Assembly: GCA_001692895.1 (NCBI GenBank)
Contig: KV748299.1
Span: forward strand, 62,001 to 126,000
DNA length: 64,000 nucleotides
From: Cenococcum geophilum 1.58
Lineage: Eukaryota > Ascomycota > Dothideomycetes > Gloniales > Gloniaceae
Reading direction: 5' to 3'
The notes under the pieces are model-generated. The model did not search any database, had not been told where the DNA came from, and was given only the letters and a program-made list of their open reading frames with translations. The position numbers and the translations under genes are program-made. This document shows, piece by piece, positions 23,892 to 35,000 of this stretch (positions are counted from its first letter, which is position 1; each line of letters opens with the position of its first letter).

Positions 23892-26800
23892 CTACCCCCC
23901 CTCCTATAGAGGCGGAGCTCCGGNGACGCTGTGGTTACTATATANATATANAAGGGACACTTAGGGTATAGAAAAGAAGAAAGGGGGGTATNGCTAAAGG
24001 CTTAAAACAACGTTATGTAATAAGGCTTNGCATCTAAGAATCCAACCAATTAGACAACTTTGACCGCCGGTTAAAGTTCCTGGACATCTTAACGATATTC
24101 CGGTCACATAATTGCATTTTGCCGCAATCTAACGGTAATCTAACGGCAATTTGCCCCTACGTGGCAATGTATAACAGTTTAACTCTATAAAGGCTCCTAT
24201 AGAGGATTAGGTATAAAATCTCTGCTTAGGCCTAGTTTCTATAGGTTCGCGTGGTAAAAGTTGCTGATTAAATCCTTTGCATTTTTGAAGTCTTCCTATA
24301 GTTGCTATTTTGGCTAATCTATATCGAATCCTGTGTATATAGCTCTATAGTAGAGCCGTTATCCTCTGCCTTTGCTAAAGTATTTAGAGTTAATAATTCG
24401 TTTAATGGTCCACTCCTCGTGGTTCTCGTCTTTGTTCTTGTCTCGGATTAGTACTAGTAGGGGTTTAGGCTATATCTGCCCCGGTAAGGGGTTAGGCTGG
24501 TAAAGGTATAGTAGTTATGGGTGAAATACAGGCTATATCCCGCGGGTGGCTAGGGCAGGCGGGAGCTCTAGCTCGTATGCGGCTCCCCTGTTAATGACTT
24601 ATTTAATTAGGTAGGGGCCGAGGTTCTTATAATCGAGTGACTTTATAGGCCTCTGCGTAGAGATATTGCGTATATCTAGCCATACCCAGTCGCCAATACG
24701 CATCTCCGGTGGTGGCGTTTTATAATAGTCGGCGAAGTAGGCCTGCTTTGCTTAAGCCTAGGCTATTTCTCCCTTATAGTAGTCGAGTAGATTTTTTATA
24801 CGGTCTGCATGCTGGTTGGTAAGTAGCATCTTAAGGTGTTTTCTATATAGTAGTTTCTTATTAATAGGTTCTGGTGGTTCTATACTAGATTGGGGGTGAT
24901 ATTCCTTATTTGCGAAGAACGGGGTAAGTCCTGTAGTAGTTAAGATATAGTTATTCGCTACGAATTCACCTAGTAGGAGGTAATCTACCTAGTTATCTTA
25001 ACTATAGGCGACTACCTGTCGTAGGTATGCTTTTATGCTAGCATTAGCGTTTTCCGGTTGCCCAGCAGTTTCGTAGTAGAAGGATGTAGATATCTTAATA
25101 GAGATGCTAAGGCGTTGGCAGATTCGTCTCCATATATTAGAGCCGAACTATATGCCTCGGTCGGACGTAATCAAGTTAGGTAACCTATATAATCGGTAGA
25201 TTTCGCGGAGGAAGGCGTTAGTAACGTTGCTGATGGCTATACCTTTGGTTAGGACGTAGTGGCGCTCTTTTATAAGTCGGTATATTATTATAAGGATGTT
25301 CTTGTAGGTACGGCTATATCGCTTATAGGGTAGTAGGTTAACAATGAAATCTATGGCGATATCTGCCCATTGTCGTATAGGTACTAGTAGAGGGTATAGT
25401 AGTCCTTAGTACTTTGTATTAAAGGCCTTAGCGCGCTTATAACTATAACAGGCGCCTATAAAGCGTTCGACTAAGTCTATTATTTTAGGCTAGAAGTAGT
25501 ATCGGCTAAGAAGCTTATAGGTTCCTCCTCTGCCTAGGTAGCCGCTTAATTAGAGGTCGTGGGCCATTTAGATTAGTTACCGTTGTAGATTTTCTAAGTT
25601 AGGGATAAATAGACGGCCTCTATAATAGAGCCTGTTCTCTTTTACTTTTAAGGCTGCTATATTAATCTGGCCTAAGCTTTAGAGTTTAGTTGGTAGCGTA
25701 TGGGCGCTAGCGGTCTTTGCGGTAATAAGTTAATGTAGTAATAGGTTAATAGAGGTGTTATATGCCGTAGTAATAAGCTCGTTAATTTTAGGAGGTAATT
25801 TTAGTTTTATGGTGTAGAGCTAAGGTATAGTTAGCTCTATTGTAGGTAGCATACCTAGGGCCAAATTCCGTGCTTTTAGGATCGTCTGTTGTTAGAACTG
25901 GTTATAGGGGTTATTTTTAGACTAAGGAAGGTCTTGTAAGCGGCGTATTAGGCTATTAGGCTTAGTACCTTATACTCCTGGCCTATATATGATTTTAAAG
26001 TTAAAACTAGAGAGGAACTTGTTCTAGCGTACTTGGCGTTAGTTTAGCTGTTTTATAGTTATAAAGTACTTAAGGTTGCGATAATCCGTAAAGACTTTAG
26101 TTGGCTAATTAGGTTCTGCTAAGAAGAGTTCTAGTTAGAATTCCTTAAACGCTTATATAATCGCGAGAAGTTCCTTATTATAGATCTTGTAGTTATATTC
26201 TTATAGTGTAAGCTTAAATAAATAGAATGCGACTAGGTGGAGGAGACCGTCGTCACCTATCTAGGAGAGGACGCCTGCGTTAACGTGGTCTGAGGAGTTA
26301 ATCTTAAGATAGAGTTGTTGTCCTGGTATAAAGTAAGCTAGGATAGGTGCTTTGGTAAAAGCATCTTTAAGGTCTTGGAACGCCTTCTCGCATTTAGGTG
26401 TCCAGATAAAATATAGATATGTTTTTCTTCCTTTTATAGAAAGGCCCTTTATTCGCATCATTGCTATAAGTGGTGCTATAACACCCGAGAAGTTGTATAT
26501 GAATTTTTAATAAAAGTTGGCGAAACTGAGGAAAGCTTATACGTCTTTAATGCAGTTAGGGGTTTACTATTTAGTAATTATATATACCTTCTCAGGGTCT
26601 ATATGGACACCCTTGGTAGTGACGATTAGTCCAAGGTATTTTACTTCTATGACTAAGAATTCGCACTTCTTTAAATTAATGTAAAGTCCTACGTCCCTAA
26701 GGCGCTATAGGACCTTTTAAACGTGCTTGGTATGCTTAGAAGGGTTATCGCTATAAATAAGTATATCGTCTAGGTACGTAGAGTAGAAGTTGTTGAGGTA

Positions 26801-29800
26801 GTCCTGTAAGGCGTTATTAATATAGCTTTAGAAGCTGCCTAGGCCGTTGCATACGCTAAAGGGCATAACGGTATATTTGAATTGGCTAAAGCGCGATACA
26901 AATGCGGTTTTCTATTTATTACCTTCTCGTATTTGGAGGCGGTTAAAGGCGGCAATAATATCGAGCTTAGTATAGATTTTGGCTTGGCTAAGCCGCTTAA
27001 GAGTCTTATGTATAAGCGGTACGGGGTATTAGTTCTTAATTATAATAGCGTTAAGTCCTCTATAGTTAACGCAGAATCAAATACCTCCTCCTGGCTTCTT
27101 AGTAAGGAGGATGGGGGCGGCTATTAGGGATATACTAGGGCGAATAAACCCTTTGTTGAGGTGTTCGTTGATATACTTTTTAACAACTAGAAGTTTGTCT
27201 TTTGATATTAGGTAGGGTCTCTTATAGGGTGGCGTTTTTCCTTATTTAATATTAATGGCATAATTATTAGGTCGATATGGGGGGAGTGTATCTGCGCTCT
27301 TTTGTGAGCATATATTAATAAAGTCATAGTACCTCTTAGGGAGGAGCTTGCGGAGTTCCTTGTTGGTAAGTCCTTTTTTAAGCTTTATAAACTTCTTAAA
27401 GTCTAAAGGTAAAAGTCTGTAGAGTTTTGCGGGGGCATCGTTTTCTAGAAGGTTGACTATGTTTATCCTATTACTATAGAGGACGTAGTCCTATTCTTTA
27501 TTAAGCTTGTATAGTTATAATTGGGAGGCTGCGGTAACGGTCCAGCCTTTCCTACGTGCTATGCGGTAGAAGGCCGCGGCACTTATATAGTAGTAGTTAG
27601 TCGTAGGTAGGGTAATAAGGGGTTCCTTAGGTTGGTATCCTAGGGAGTAGATAGAGGCGGCTAGGCTATATCCTAGGCAGGTCTCTCTACAGTATTTAGA
27701 GTTAAAGGTTACTTCTCTCTTTTTCTAGTTAATGGCGGGGTTGTGTTATTCGAGCTAGTTTATTCTAAGGATAATAGGGTAGTTAGCAAGTGGTGTAATA
27801 TAGGCCCAGAGTTCTTNCTGGTGCCCATTTATATCTAGGTAGAGTTGTGCCATATAGGTAATCTTCTATGCGGTATAACTACCGTCAGCGAGTTATAGGG
27901 CGTGGGCTTTGGTAAGGGGTAAGGTAGGTAGGTTATAAGTGCGTATAAATTGGGTATCTATAAATTTATTAGTAGCTCCGCAATTAATTATAGAACGGCT
28001 TTTATATTGTTTTTTAGTAGTAGTTCCTATTATGGGTAAAACTATCTGTTTCCGTCTATTTATTTTTACTAAGTCATTTATTAAGCAGGCTGATATGTAG
28101 ATCCCCTTATTATTAGGGCGTCCTAACCTACGACTTAGGGCTGGGACTTGGCGTTTTCCGTTTCCGTATCTAACTCTACCACTATTACTGCGTCTTCGTC
28201 TTGTACGGTAGTGGTATATAGCGACGTATTTGGTGTTTAAGGTACTAGGTTAGGTATTAGGCGGCAGCTACTAAACCTAGCTATTGGGCAGTTTGGGCTA
28301 TAGCTGTAATAGCCTTCTTAATAACATCTATAGCAACGCTTTAGCTTCTGGAGTAGCTCGCGTTCTCCATCTAGTAGCTTTTGCGGGAAGGTTGGTATAA
28401 AAAGGTTGATATTAGAACCAGTAGTATTACTTAGGGTAGTAGGCGTTAGTGGTTTAGTAGGTCCGGAGGGCTTCTATAGGGAGGTCTTTAGGTAGGGGTT
28501 TGCAGTAGCAATCTAATTTAGTTATTGTTCAATCTTCTGTATGGCTGCTACTATATTATAAACATTATTATAGTTGTGGCTGGCAGCTGCGTAACTAAGG
28601 CAATAAGTGACTTTTTTAAGGAGATCTTTTTAGTCTTTAGTATCGTCTCGGGCGAGAGCTCTGGTGTATTCCTAGAATTTAACATAGAACTTATCGAATA
28701 ATTTAGTAGGGCTTATCTTTAGGGCATGTAGTTTAGCTCGGTTAGTGGCTAGTAGGTTATAGTCGCGGTATATTAGGTTAAGATTATTAAGGACTTTTTA
28801 GTGGAACTGCTACTTTTAGGGGCTATTGGTCTCCTATTAGGCGAAGAGTCTGTTAAATAGTATACCCTTTGTTCGCCTAATAATATAGCCAATCTTAGTA
28901 TCTTCCGTAGGAAAAAGGCAGGCGCTCTAAGTTAGTTTCTCGCGGATTTACATCTTCTAGTGGCTGTATTCTTTGCGGTCTCCCTAGAAAACTAGGGAAT
29001 TAAGGTAACGTGTATTAGACCCTACAGTAGCAGCTTAGGTTTAGTTATTATAGCTTTTATCGTCACTTTAGTAGGGGTTCCTATTAGGTAAGGCTGCTCG
29101 GCGCTGACCCTCTATTAAGCGTTAAGTAGGTGAAGTTGCCGGGGGCGTAGAGACTTAAGTGGCGTTATATGTAGTAGAGAGGTGTCTAGCGTTATTACGA
29201 ATGTGCTCGTTAAGCTAAGATTATAGGTATTTGATTATACCTTCTCTTTTAGTAACCGTAGCAATAAGTGCGATTTCAGCCTTCTTTAACTGTTAGACGT
29301 CGCGTTTAGACACGCGGAGGTCGTCTTTAGTTTCTTAACGCGTGTTGTTGGCGAGCGCCTCGCGAGCTTATAGGTCTTAGATAATATCGCGATCTTAGGT
29401 AGTATGCATCTCGGCTTATATAAGCTTTAGGTGGTAGTTCTATAGAAGGCGGTAGTATTTATTGGGTTCTTATACTACCATTTTTGCGAATGTCTTAGCG
29501 TCTCGTATTTTAATTTTAATGGGTAGTAGCCCTTCCACTTACTTGTCCGTAGTTATATAGTTAATAAAAGATAAGATATTATTAGTGTCTATCTCCTTAG
29601 GGGTTAAGGCTAGGGCTAATAAATTGAATTCTCCTAGGATTAATTGGCGTCGTAGGTTAAGTATAGGTATTGGATTATTCTTTAGGTTTAATATAGTGGC
29701 TAGTAAGAAATATTGTCTTACTATTATGGGTTCCTTAGAAGTATAAAGTGAGGTAACTCGTAGGTATGTTGCTTCTGGTAGCGCCTATAGTATTGCAGAG

Positions 29801-29851
29801 ATGTAGAATTGGTTATAGGCTAGGTGTCGGTGGTAAAAAGGCGCAACGTAA

Positions 29852-30043
29852 TGTCATGGGACGGGGCAGTGGCTACAAGACGTATGTATTCGAGGAGTCT
29901 ACAAGACGTTGCGCGATCGATCGTAAGGGTCGAGGGCGTAAGGAGGTGATATACCTACGCGTAGCTGACATAAGCTGTACGCGAGGTGTACGCGAGAGCA
30001 CGGGGCTCTCCTATGGAGGCCCCTGCGGTGGGGTTCCGTGACA
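29852..30043 (-). repeat. Element C 5' LTR (right)
   Basis: This is the second 192-bp copy, almost identical to the left one. It is followed by target duplication GCTAG and then resumed hAT transposase sequence. Confidence 0.92.
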
Positions 30044-30048
30044 GCTAG

Positions 30049-30790
30049 CCATTAAGTAAGAGGTTAATTTTGCTTTTTGTATATAAAATCTTATCCTTAA
30101 TCTGTGTCTTCCTTAACTAAAATATATCTATTACCTAGCCCCTAATTATAGTATGCGAGGATAGAAGGATTACTTTAATCTTAGGTTGGCTAGAAATAAG
30201 GAGCTATTAAAATTATATATTTTAAATAGTCGTAAAGCTAAGGTTATAGGCAATGATTGTGTTAATAAGGTCCTTTTTATATTTAAGATCGTTAAATAGT
30301 AGTGGAAGAAGACCACGTTATATAAAGCCTGCGTAAGTAGAACTTTGTCCTTATAATAAGATAAAGTTAGAATCCCCGCCGGCTCCAGTTATTCTATAGG
30401 TCTTTTTTAAATAAGATACAATTAATAAGGTAGAGACTGCATTAAAGAGCTAGGTACCGTAAGCCTTTTTTTAATAGCAGCGCTTATAAAGCTAGAGCTT
30501 CTCGTAGTCCTTTGCTTATAGATTAGCTCTATACTAATAAACCTAAGAAACCTTTGCCTTTGTATTTAGCACCCGTTTATTACGTAAGCGATACTGCATA
30601 TCCTAAAGAAGCTGGCCGCGGTATTTAAGAGTATCGAATTAAATATTAAAAGCGTAGGCGTACGAGGTCTAAGTGGGCTAAGATGCTTTTAAGGTAGTCT
30701 TAAGTAAATCAGAATTAGATAATTAAGAAATTTCGTTAATATCCAAACTTATATTATCCTTAGAAGGTAATAAAATCATTATATAAGATA
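30049..30790 (-). pseudogene. hAT transposase, N-terminal part
   Basis: The minus strand upstream of element C shows the hAT N-terminal half. SSFISAAIKKRLTVP near 30500-30450 marks the region after the (not clearly readable) BED finger, followed by KDKVLLTQALYNVVFFHYY near 30345-30290 and KAKLTSYLMA near 30085-30053. The frame then resumes on the far side of element C at 23694. Several stops are CAA/CAG-type RIP products. The assignment rests on continuity with the strongly recognisable C-terminal part. Confidence 0.7.
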
Positions 30791-30992
30791 ATGGTAGGTA
30801 ATCTAAAAAATTTAAAGAAACCGGATAAACTATTAACCGAGACCATTAATCAATCATTAATTATTTGACCTCGGTTTAATTATTTAATTGGCTTAATTAA
30901 TATCTAATCTCGTATTTGATTGATTGGACTGACGCTCGGACTAATTGAACTTCCAATCAAATCTGTTGATTGTTGGCAGCACTGATCGCCAC

Positions 30993-31329
30993 CCCTGGGC
31001 CGCTGATACAGATTTCACCTTTAGAGGATTCCACCAAGTTGGAATCTAGGAGAAGCATTCGGCTATTTTCCACCGGCTTCCTAAGTGTAATAGGTAGATC
31101 AGGAAGTAACTCAGCCATGCTTATGGAAATGGTCGTTTCAGTGGGTCCGTACGCATTATATATCCTACGAGTTGGCAACCACCACTTGTTGACAAGAGTG
31201 GGGCTTGGTGATTCTCCACCGAGGAAGATGGCCCGAATATTTCTATAGGAACCAGGATCCTGCAATGAACCAAGAAGGGATAAGGTGGCCGGAAGTATAG
31301 TGCAATCTCGGCGGGCAGTCTCCAGGCAG
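30993..31329 (-). pseudogene. NRPS piece 1: core of an adenylation domain
   Basis: The minus strand reads from 31329 as ETARRDCTILPATLSLLGSL, FLGGESPSPTLVNKWW (the 'LGGExxxxxLVxxW' block), IYNAYGPTETTISISMAEL at about 31172-31115 (core motif A5), LLLDSNLVESSKGEICISG (A6) up to GPGVA, where the hAT insertion begins. This is the best preserved NRPS stretch: it stays open over ~110 codons, keeps normal CpA content, and shows the A5 motif unchanged. Upstream it stops abruptly at the MULE inverted end (31330). With pieces 2 and 3 it gives the order A-T-C-A-T-C. It resembles fungal NRPS modules in general. The product is unknown. Confidence 0.88.
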
Positions 31330-31394
31330 GACCATCCCACAGAACCAAATTACTTAGCAATTAGTAAGCTCGCACGGGCCACTATCGCCAGCGC
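31330..31394 (+). repeat. MULE left terminal inverted repeat
   Basis: It begins GACCATCCCACAGAACCA and is the inverted partner of 56004-56068. The abrupt loss of NRPS coding sequence at its outer edge supports it as a true element end. Confidence 0.85.
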
Positions 31395-31657
31395 ATGAAG
31401 AACTTCAAAAAAGCTAGCGTTTACTATAATCTAAATAACTTAATATTCCACTAACTATAGAGTATATATACTTATTTAAGGTAATAGATTAACAGTCTAG
31501 TATACTAATAGTAAGCCTTAAATAGCTTATAAAGAATATCTTAGTGTAGGGTGAAAAATTAAAGGCTGAAGTCGGAGTGTAGAATAGTCAATTTCTAAGG
31601 ATTATTATATACTAAATATACCCCTTCCAAGCTAATATTGACTTCCTACTATATAAT

Positions 31658-31779
31658 ATGGCCAACAGCTCTTCGCTTAATATTAATTCGTCCCTTCCTA
31701 ACCTTGACGAGCTCCTACAGACTAGGTGGGCCTGTCCAGCTATCGCTACTGCGGACGCTCCCTCGGGTGCTCCTTCTGC
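31658..31779 (+). pseudogene. MULE transposase, N-terminal part
   Basis: The start codon at 31658 opens a frame reading MANSSSLNINSSLPNLDELL, serine- and proline-rich, up to SGAPSA where element D inserted (target TCTGC). It is the first ATG after the inverted repeat and about 260 bases of leader. It resumes at 43658. This short part is free of stops. Confidence 0.7.
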
Positions 31780-32040
31780 TGTGACGGTGCTGGAGCGCGT
31801 CACCTGCCAACTTCTGCCATATTCTGCCGACCCTGACTTTCTGCCAACTTCTGCCAGCCAATTAGGATTTTCCATACCCGGCATGGAAAATCGCTACTGG
31901 CTCGCTTACTACTAGCGTCTTGGCGACCCCTTTGTATCTTGCCAGTCTCTAAGAGTCTTCTTCTCCTCCTTAGCTTAGTATTCTTATATAGTAGCAATCT
32001 ACAAGCTTTGGTTTAGAAGTATTTGTATAAGCCCATTATA
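31780..32040 (+). repeat. Element D 5' LTR
   Basis: It carries repeated TTCTGCCA-type words (inverse of the GGCAGAA words in the LTRs of A and B) and a pyrimidine-rich tract. It is preceded by TCTGC (31775-31779). Confidence 0.9.
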
Positions 32041-35000
32041 TTATACTAAGCTCTCCCTATATTACCTGGGAAGGCCTTAATAATATCCCACCCTAAAAGA
32101 AGACCTTCGTCTATAACGACGCGTTAACGCGTTATACTTAGACATTAAAGAAAACTTACACTACTACGCCTAAGAAGGCCTTAACAATATCCCACTTTAT
32201 AGGCTAGACTGTACTTAACCTATACCCCTAAAAGAACTAAAACCAAATCGTACGATTTTAATAAACCTTAGGAAGCTAACGATGGCACCTAAAGCAAGCT
32301 TATCTAAAAGACCTGCCTCTACCTAAGAGGAACACGAGATCTAGTTAGGATCAAAAATTAAAGACAATAACGATATTATAGGTATATACGAGCAGATTCG
32401 TGCCCTTACAGCCAATTAGAAGGTTAATTATCTTTAAGCCTAAAGTATATAAGAGACTCTAAAGGAGATCCTAAAAAGCCTTGCTGCCTTATAAAACAGC
32501 CCAGCCTCCCCTTTATAAAGCCTTAGCCAACCTATTTACTTAACTAAATATAATATACTAGAGAGTACGGATATAATAATAAAGCAATTAAAGTCCGTTA
32601 AGCTCCCTAACCCCCTACTATTATTAGATAGTATAGACCTAACCTTTAAGAACTGGAGAATCTAGGTGCGAGGAAAGCTTCGTATTAACTATAACTATTT
32701 CCCCTCTAAAGAAGCTAAAATGCTCTACCTCTTCGGTTAAACCGTTAGGGACGCCTAGTAATACCTTTAGGCCAAGTTTAAGGATAAGTTACTTATTTAG
32801 TCTATATCTATTAATAAGATAATATAGTATCTAGCTACTATTTATATTAATCCAAACAAAGTATAGGATACCCGTTATAACTATAACCGCCTAATAATAA
32901 AATTAAACTAATCCTTTACTAAGTTCTAGACCCAGTTCTTATACCTAGTAGGCGAAGGCTAGGTTCCCCCTAAGAACTACCATTTGGACCTATATAATAA
33001 ACTAATGGTCCAACTATAAGAGAAGATCGCGGTAGCTTTAGACGACTTACCAACCTACTAAAGACTCGCAGCCTAATATTTATCGCTGGATTTAGAACTA
33101 AAATAAATTAATACTTGTTCTAATTAACTAAAGCGGTCCCGTAGTAACCGGAACCTATCCGCTATACTAATAGGAGCTGGCGTTAGAAGATAAACTATAA
33201 CCGCCCTTATACTAAAAGTGGTCACAACTATATACCCGCGAGCCTCGCCCGACTTACCACGCACTACGTCTTTAGTTAATGCTCGTCGCAATACCCCAAT
33301 TAACCCTGCCACAGTTATATACTTTAATTACGGAAAGGATGGTTACTTTACTACGTCCTACCTAGAGCTAAAGGATATAGGTAATATTAAGGAGATAGAG
33401 GAAGAAGAAATATCTAATAAGTTGGGAAAAGAAGAACCCTAGGGAAAGACTCCCCCCTAGGGTATCCTATCGATTTTAAAGAGATTAATCTAAGTTAGCT
33501 AATAGGTAGAAAACACTTTATAGTTTTATATATAGTATCTTAAAATAGATATAGAGTTAATATAAATGCCCTTATTAATACTAGAGCAAATAGCTTTACC
33601 TTTATAAATACTGCTTATATAAATAACGTTGCTAAGTTCTTAAATATAAATGCTACCTAACTAGAGAAGCCTATTTAAGTAAAAGGCTATAATAGCTAAG
33701 CCGGCAAGCCAGTTACCTATATCTTAAAGCTATATATCGCTATAGATAGACAACGCTAGTTTAGTATCCCCTTCTGCATCCTAGACCTAGGGTCCTATAA
33801 TATAATCCTTAGCCGAAAATAGATATCCTACTTTAATATTTAGTTAAACGTATAATAAAGACAGTTTGTCTAGCCGGAGAATAGACTAAAACTACCCTCC
33901 TTTATTAGAGAAATTTGGACTAACCGTAAGACATTAGCCGTAAAGGCTAACCCTATTTACTAACGGGATATTAGAGACCGTAACCTAGCCTTTACCTAAG
34001 AAGATGCCCGCCATAAGGCCGGTAAGAATTCCGTACCGACGAAGATACTCCCCCAAAGCACTATAGTTAAGGAGGACTCTACTGACGGAAGTAGAACGGA
34101 TAGTAATGTAGACGACCTCTAAATTATAGAGATCCGGCTAGTATAGAAGAGGACGTACTAATAGGATATAAAAGATAACCTTTAGAAGATGCAGTAAGAG
34201 CTAAAAGGAGTAAGGACAACGCTAATATACTAAAAGCCCTTAAGGCTACGGACCCCCCTACTACTATATAACACCCCTATAGTAGATATCGCGGTAATTA
34301 GTGCTATAGGTTTCTATTTTAATATATATTAAAAGAATAATAAGGTCTTTATAACTAGCTTATATAAAATTAACTAGATTATTAATAAGAAAGAAGAGGG
34401 GCTAGTAGAAGAAACTAACGAGGAGCTAGTTAAGCGCCTTCTTCCTACTTACCTCTTAGACTATAGAGACGCGTTCTTAAAAGCAGCTTTAGATACGCTG
34501 TCTCCCTACTAAACCTATGATTATAAGATTTAATTGGAGGCCAATAACTCCCTAGGCTATAGCCCCCTTTACTAGTAAACTATAGAGGAACTAAAAGTAA
34601 TAAAGTAGTACTTAATTAATAACCTCTATAAAGGGTTTATCAAGCTAAGTTAGGCTTCTTTTACTTCCCCTATTCTATTTATAAAGAAGCCTAATAAAGG
34701 CCTTTATTTCTATATTAACTATTAAAAGCTAAATACTATTACTTAAAAAGACCGTTACCCCCTTCCCTTAATTAACGAGACCCTTATACGTCTAAGCCGA
34801 GCTAAAATCTTTGCTAAGCTTAATATTCGCTAAGCTTTCTACCAAATTAGGATAGACCCGGCATTAGAAGATCTAACGACGTTCCGTACCCGTTACGGTT
34901 CTTATAAATATAAAGTCCTTCCTTTTAGACTAACGAATGGGCTAGCTATATACCAACGGTATATAAATAATGTTCTTTTTAACTACCTTAACGAATTCTA

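Larger units (their letters stand above)
23700..30043 (-). mobile_element. Element C: Ty3/gypsy chromovirus, youngest fossil of the nest
   Basis: This is a full-length element on the minus strand with 192-bp LTRs (23700-23891, 29852-30043) and target duplication GCTAG (23695-23699, 30044-30048). Reverse transcriptase (about 27150-26500), RNase H (about 26460-25980), integrase (about 25560-24870) and a chromodomain-like C-terminus (about 24450-24250) run right to left. Protease is near 27950-27480 and gag near 29600-28100. It is broken by RIP-type changes in a few dozen places, but is GC-richer than its neighbours. The LTRs differ at only about 4 of 192 sites by eye, so it looks like the most recent arrival. 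Six N bases (23924, 23945, 23951, 23992, 24029, 27817) suggest assembly ambiguity among similar copies. Confidence 0.9.
21541..30984 (-). mobile_element. hAT DNA transposon, split by element C
   Basis: The left end reads TAGTGCTGCCAACAATCAA (21541-21559). The right end is its inverted copy with the first base C (30966-30984). An exact 8-bp target duplication ATCGCCAC flanks it (21533-21540, 30985-30992), the hAT hallmark. Subterminal regions (about 21560-21700 and 30830-30965) are full of TTGATTG/CAATCAA words, likely transposase-binding repeats. Without the nested element C it is about 3.1 kb. It sits inside the NRPS adenylation domain: removing it with one duplication rejoins the ISGPGVA and GYFKN coding words. 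The transposase lies on the minus strand and is RIP-decayed, so the element is not autonomous now. The inverted ends look well kept. Confidence 0.93.

Noticed and set aside
29766-30041. 91-codon plus-strand open frame
   Set aside because: It lies mostly in the element C LTR, antisense to the element, and exists because the LTR is GC-rich and little RIPped.
30970-31248. 92-codon plus-strand open frame
   Set aside because: It is antisense to the well-supported NRPS adenylation core on the minus strand.
31612-31997. Overlapping open frames on both strands around the element D 5' LTR
   Set aside because: They run across the MULE/LTR boundary and are frame shadows of the little-mutated LTR. Only the 31658 start up to 31779 fits the MULE transposase.
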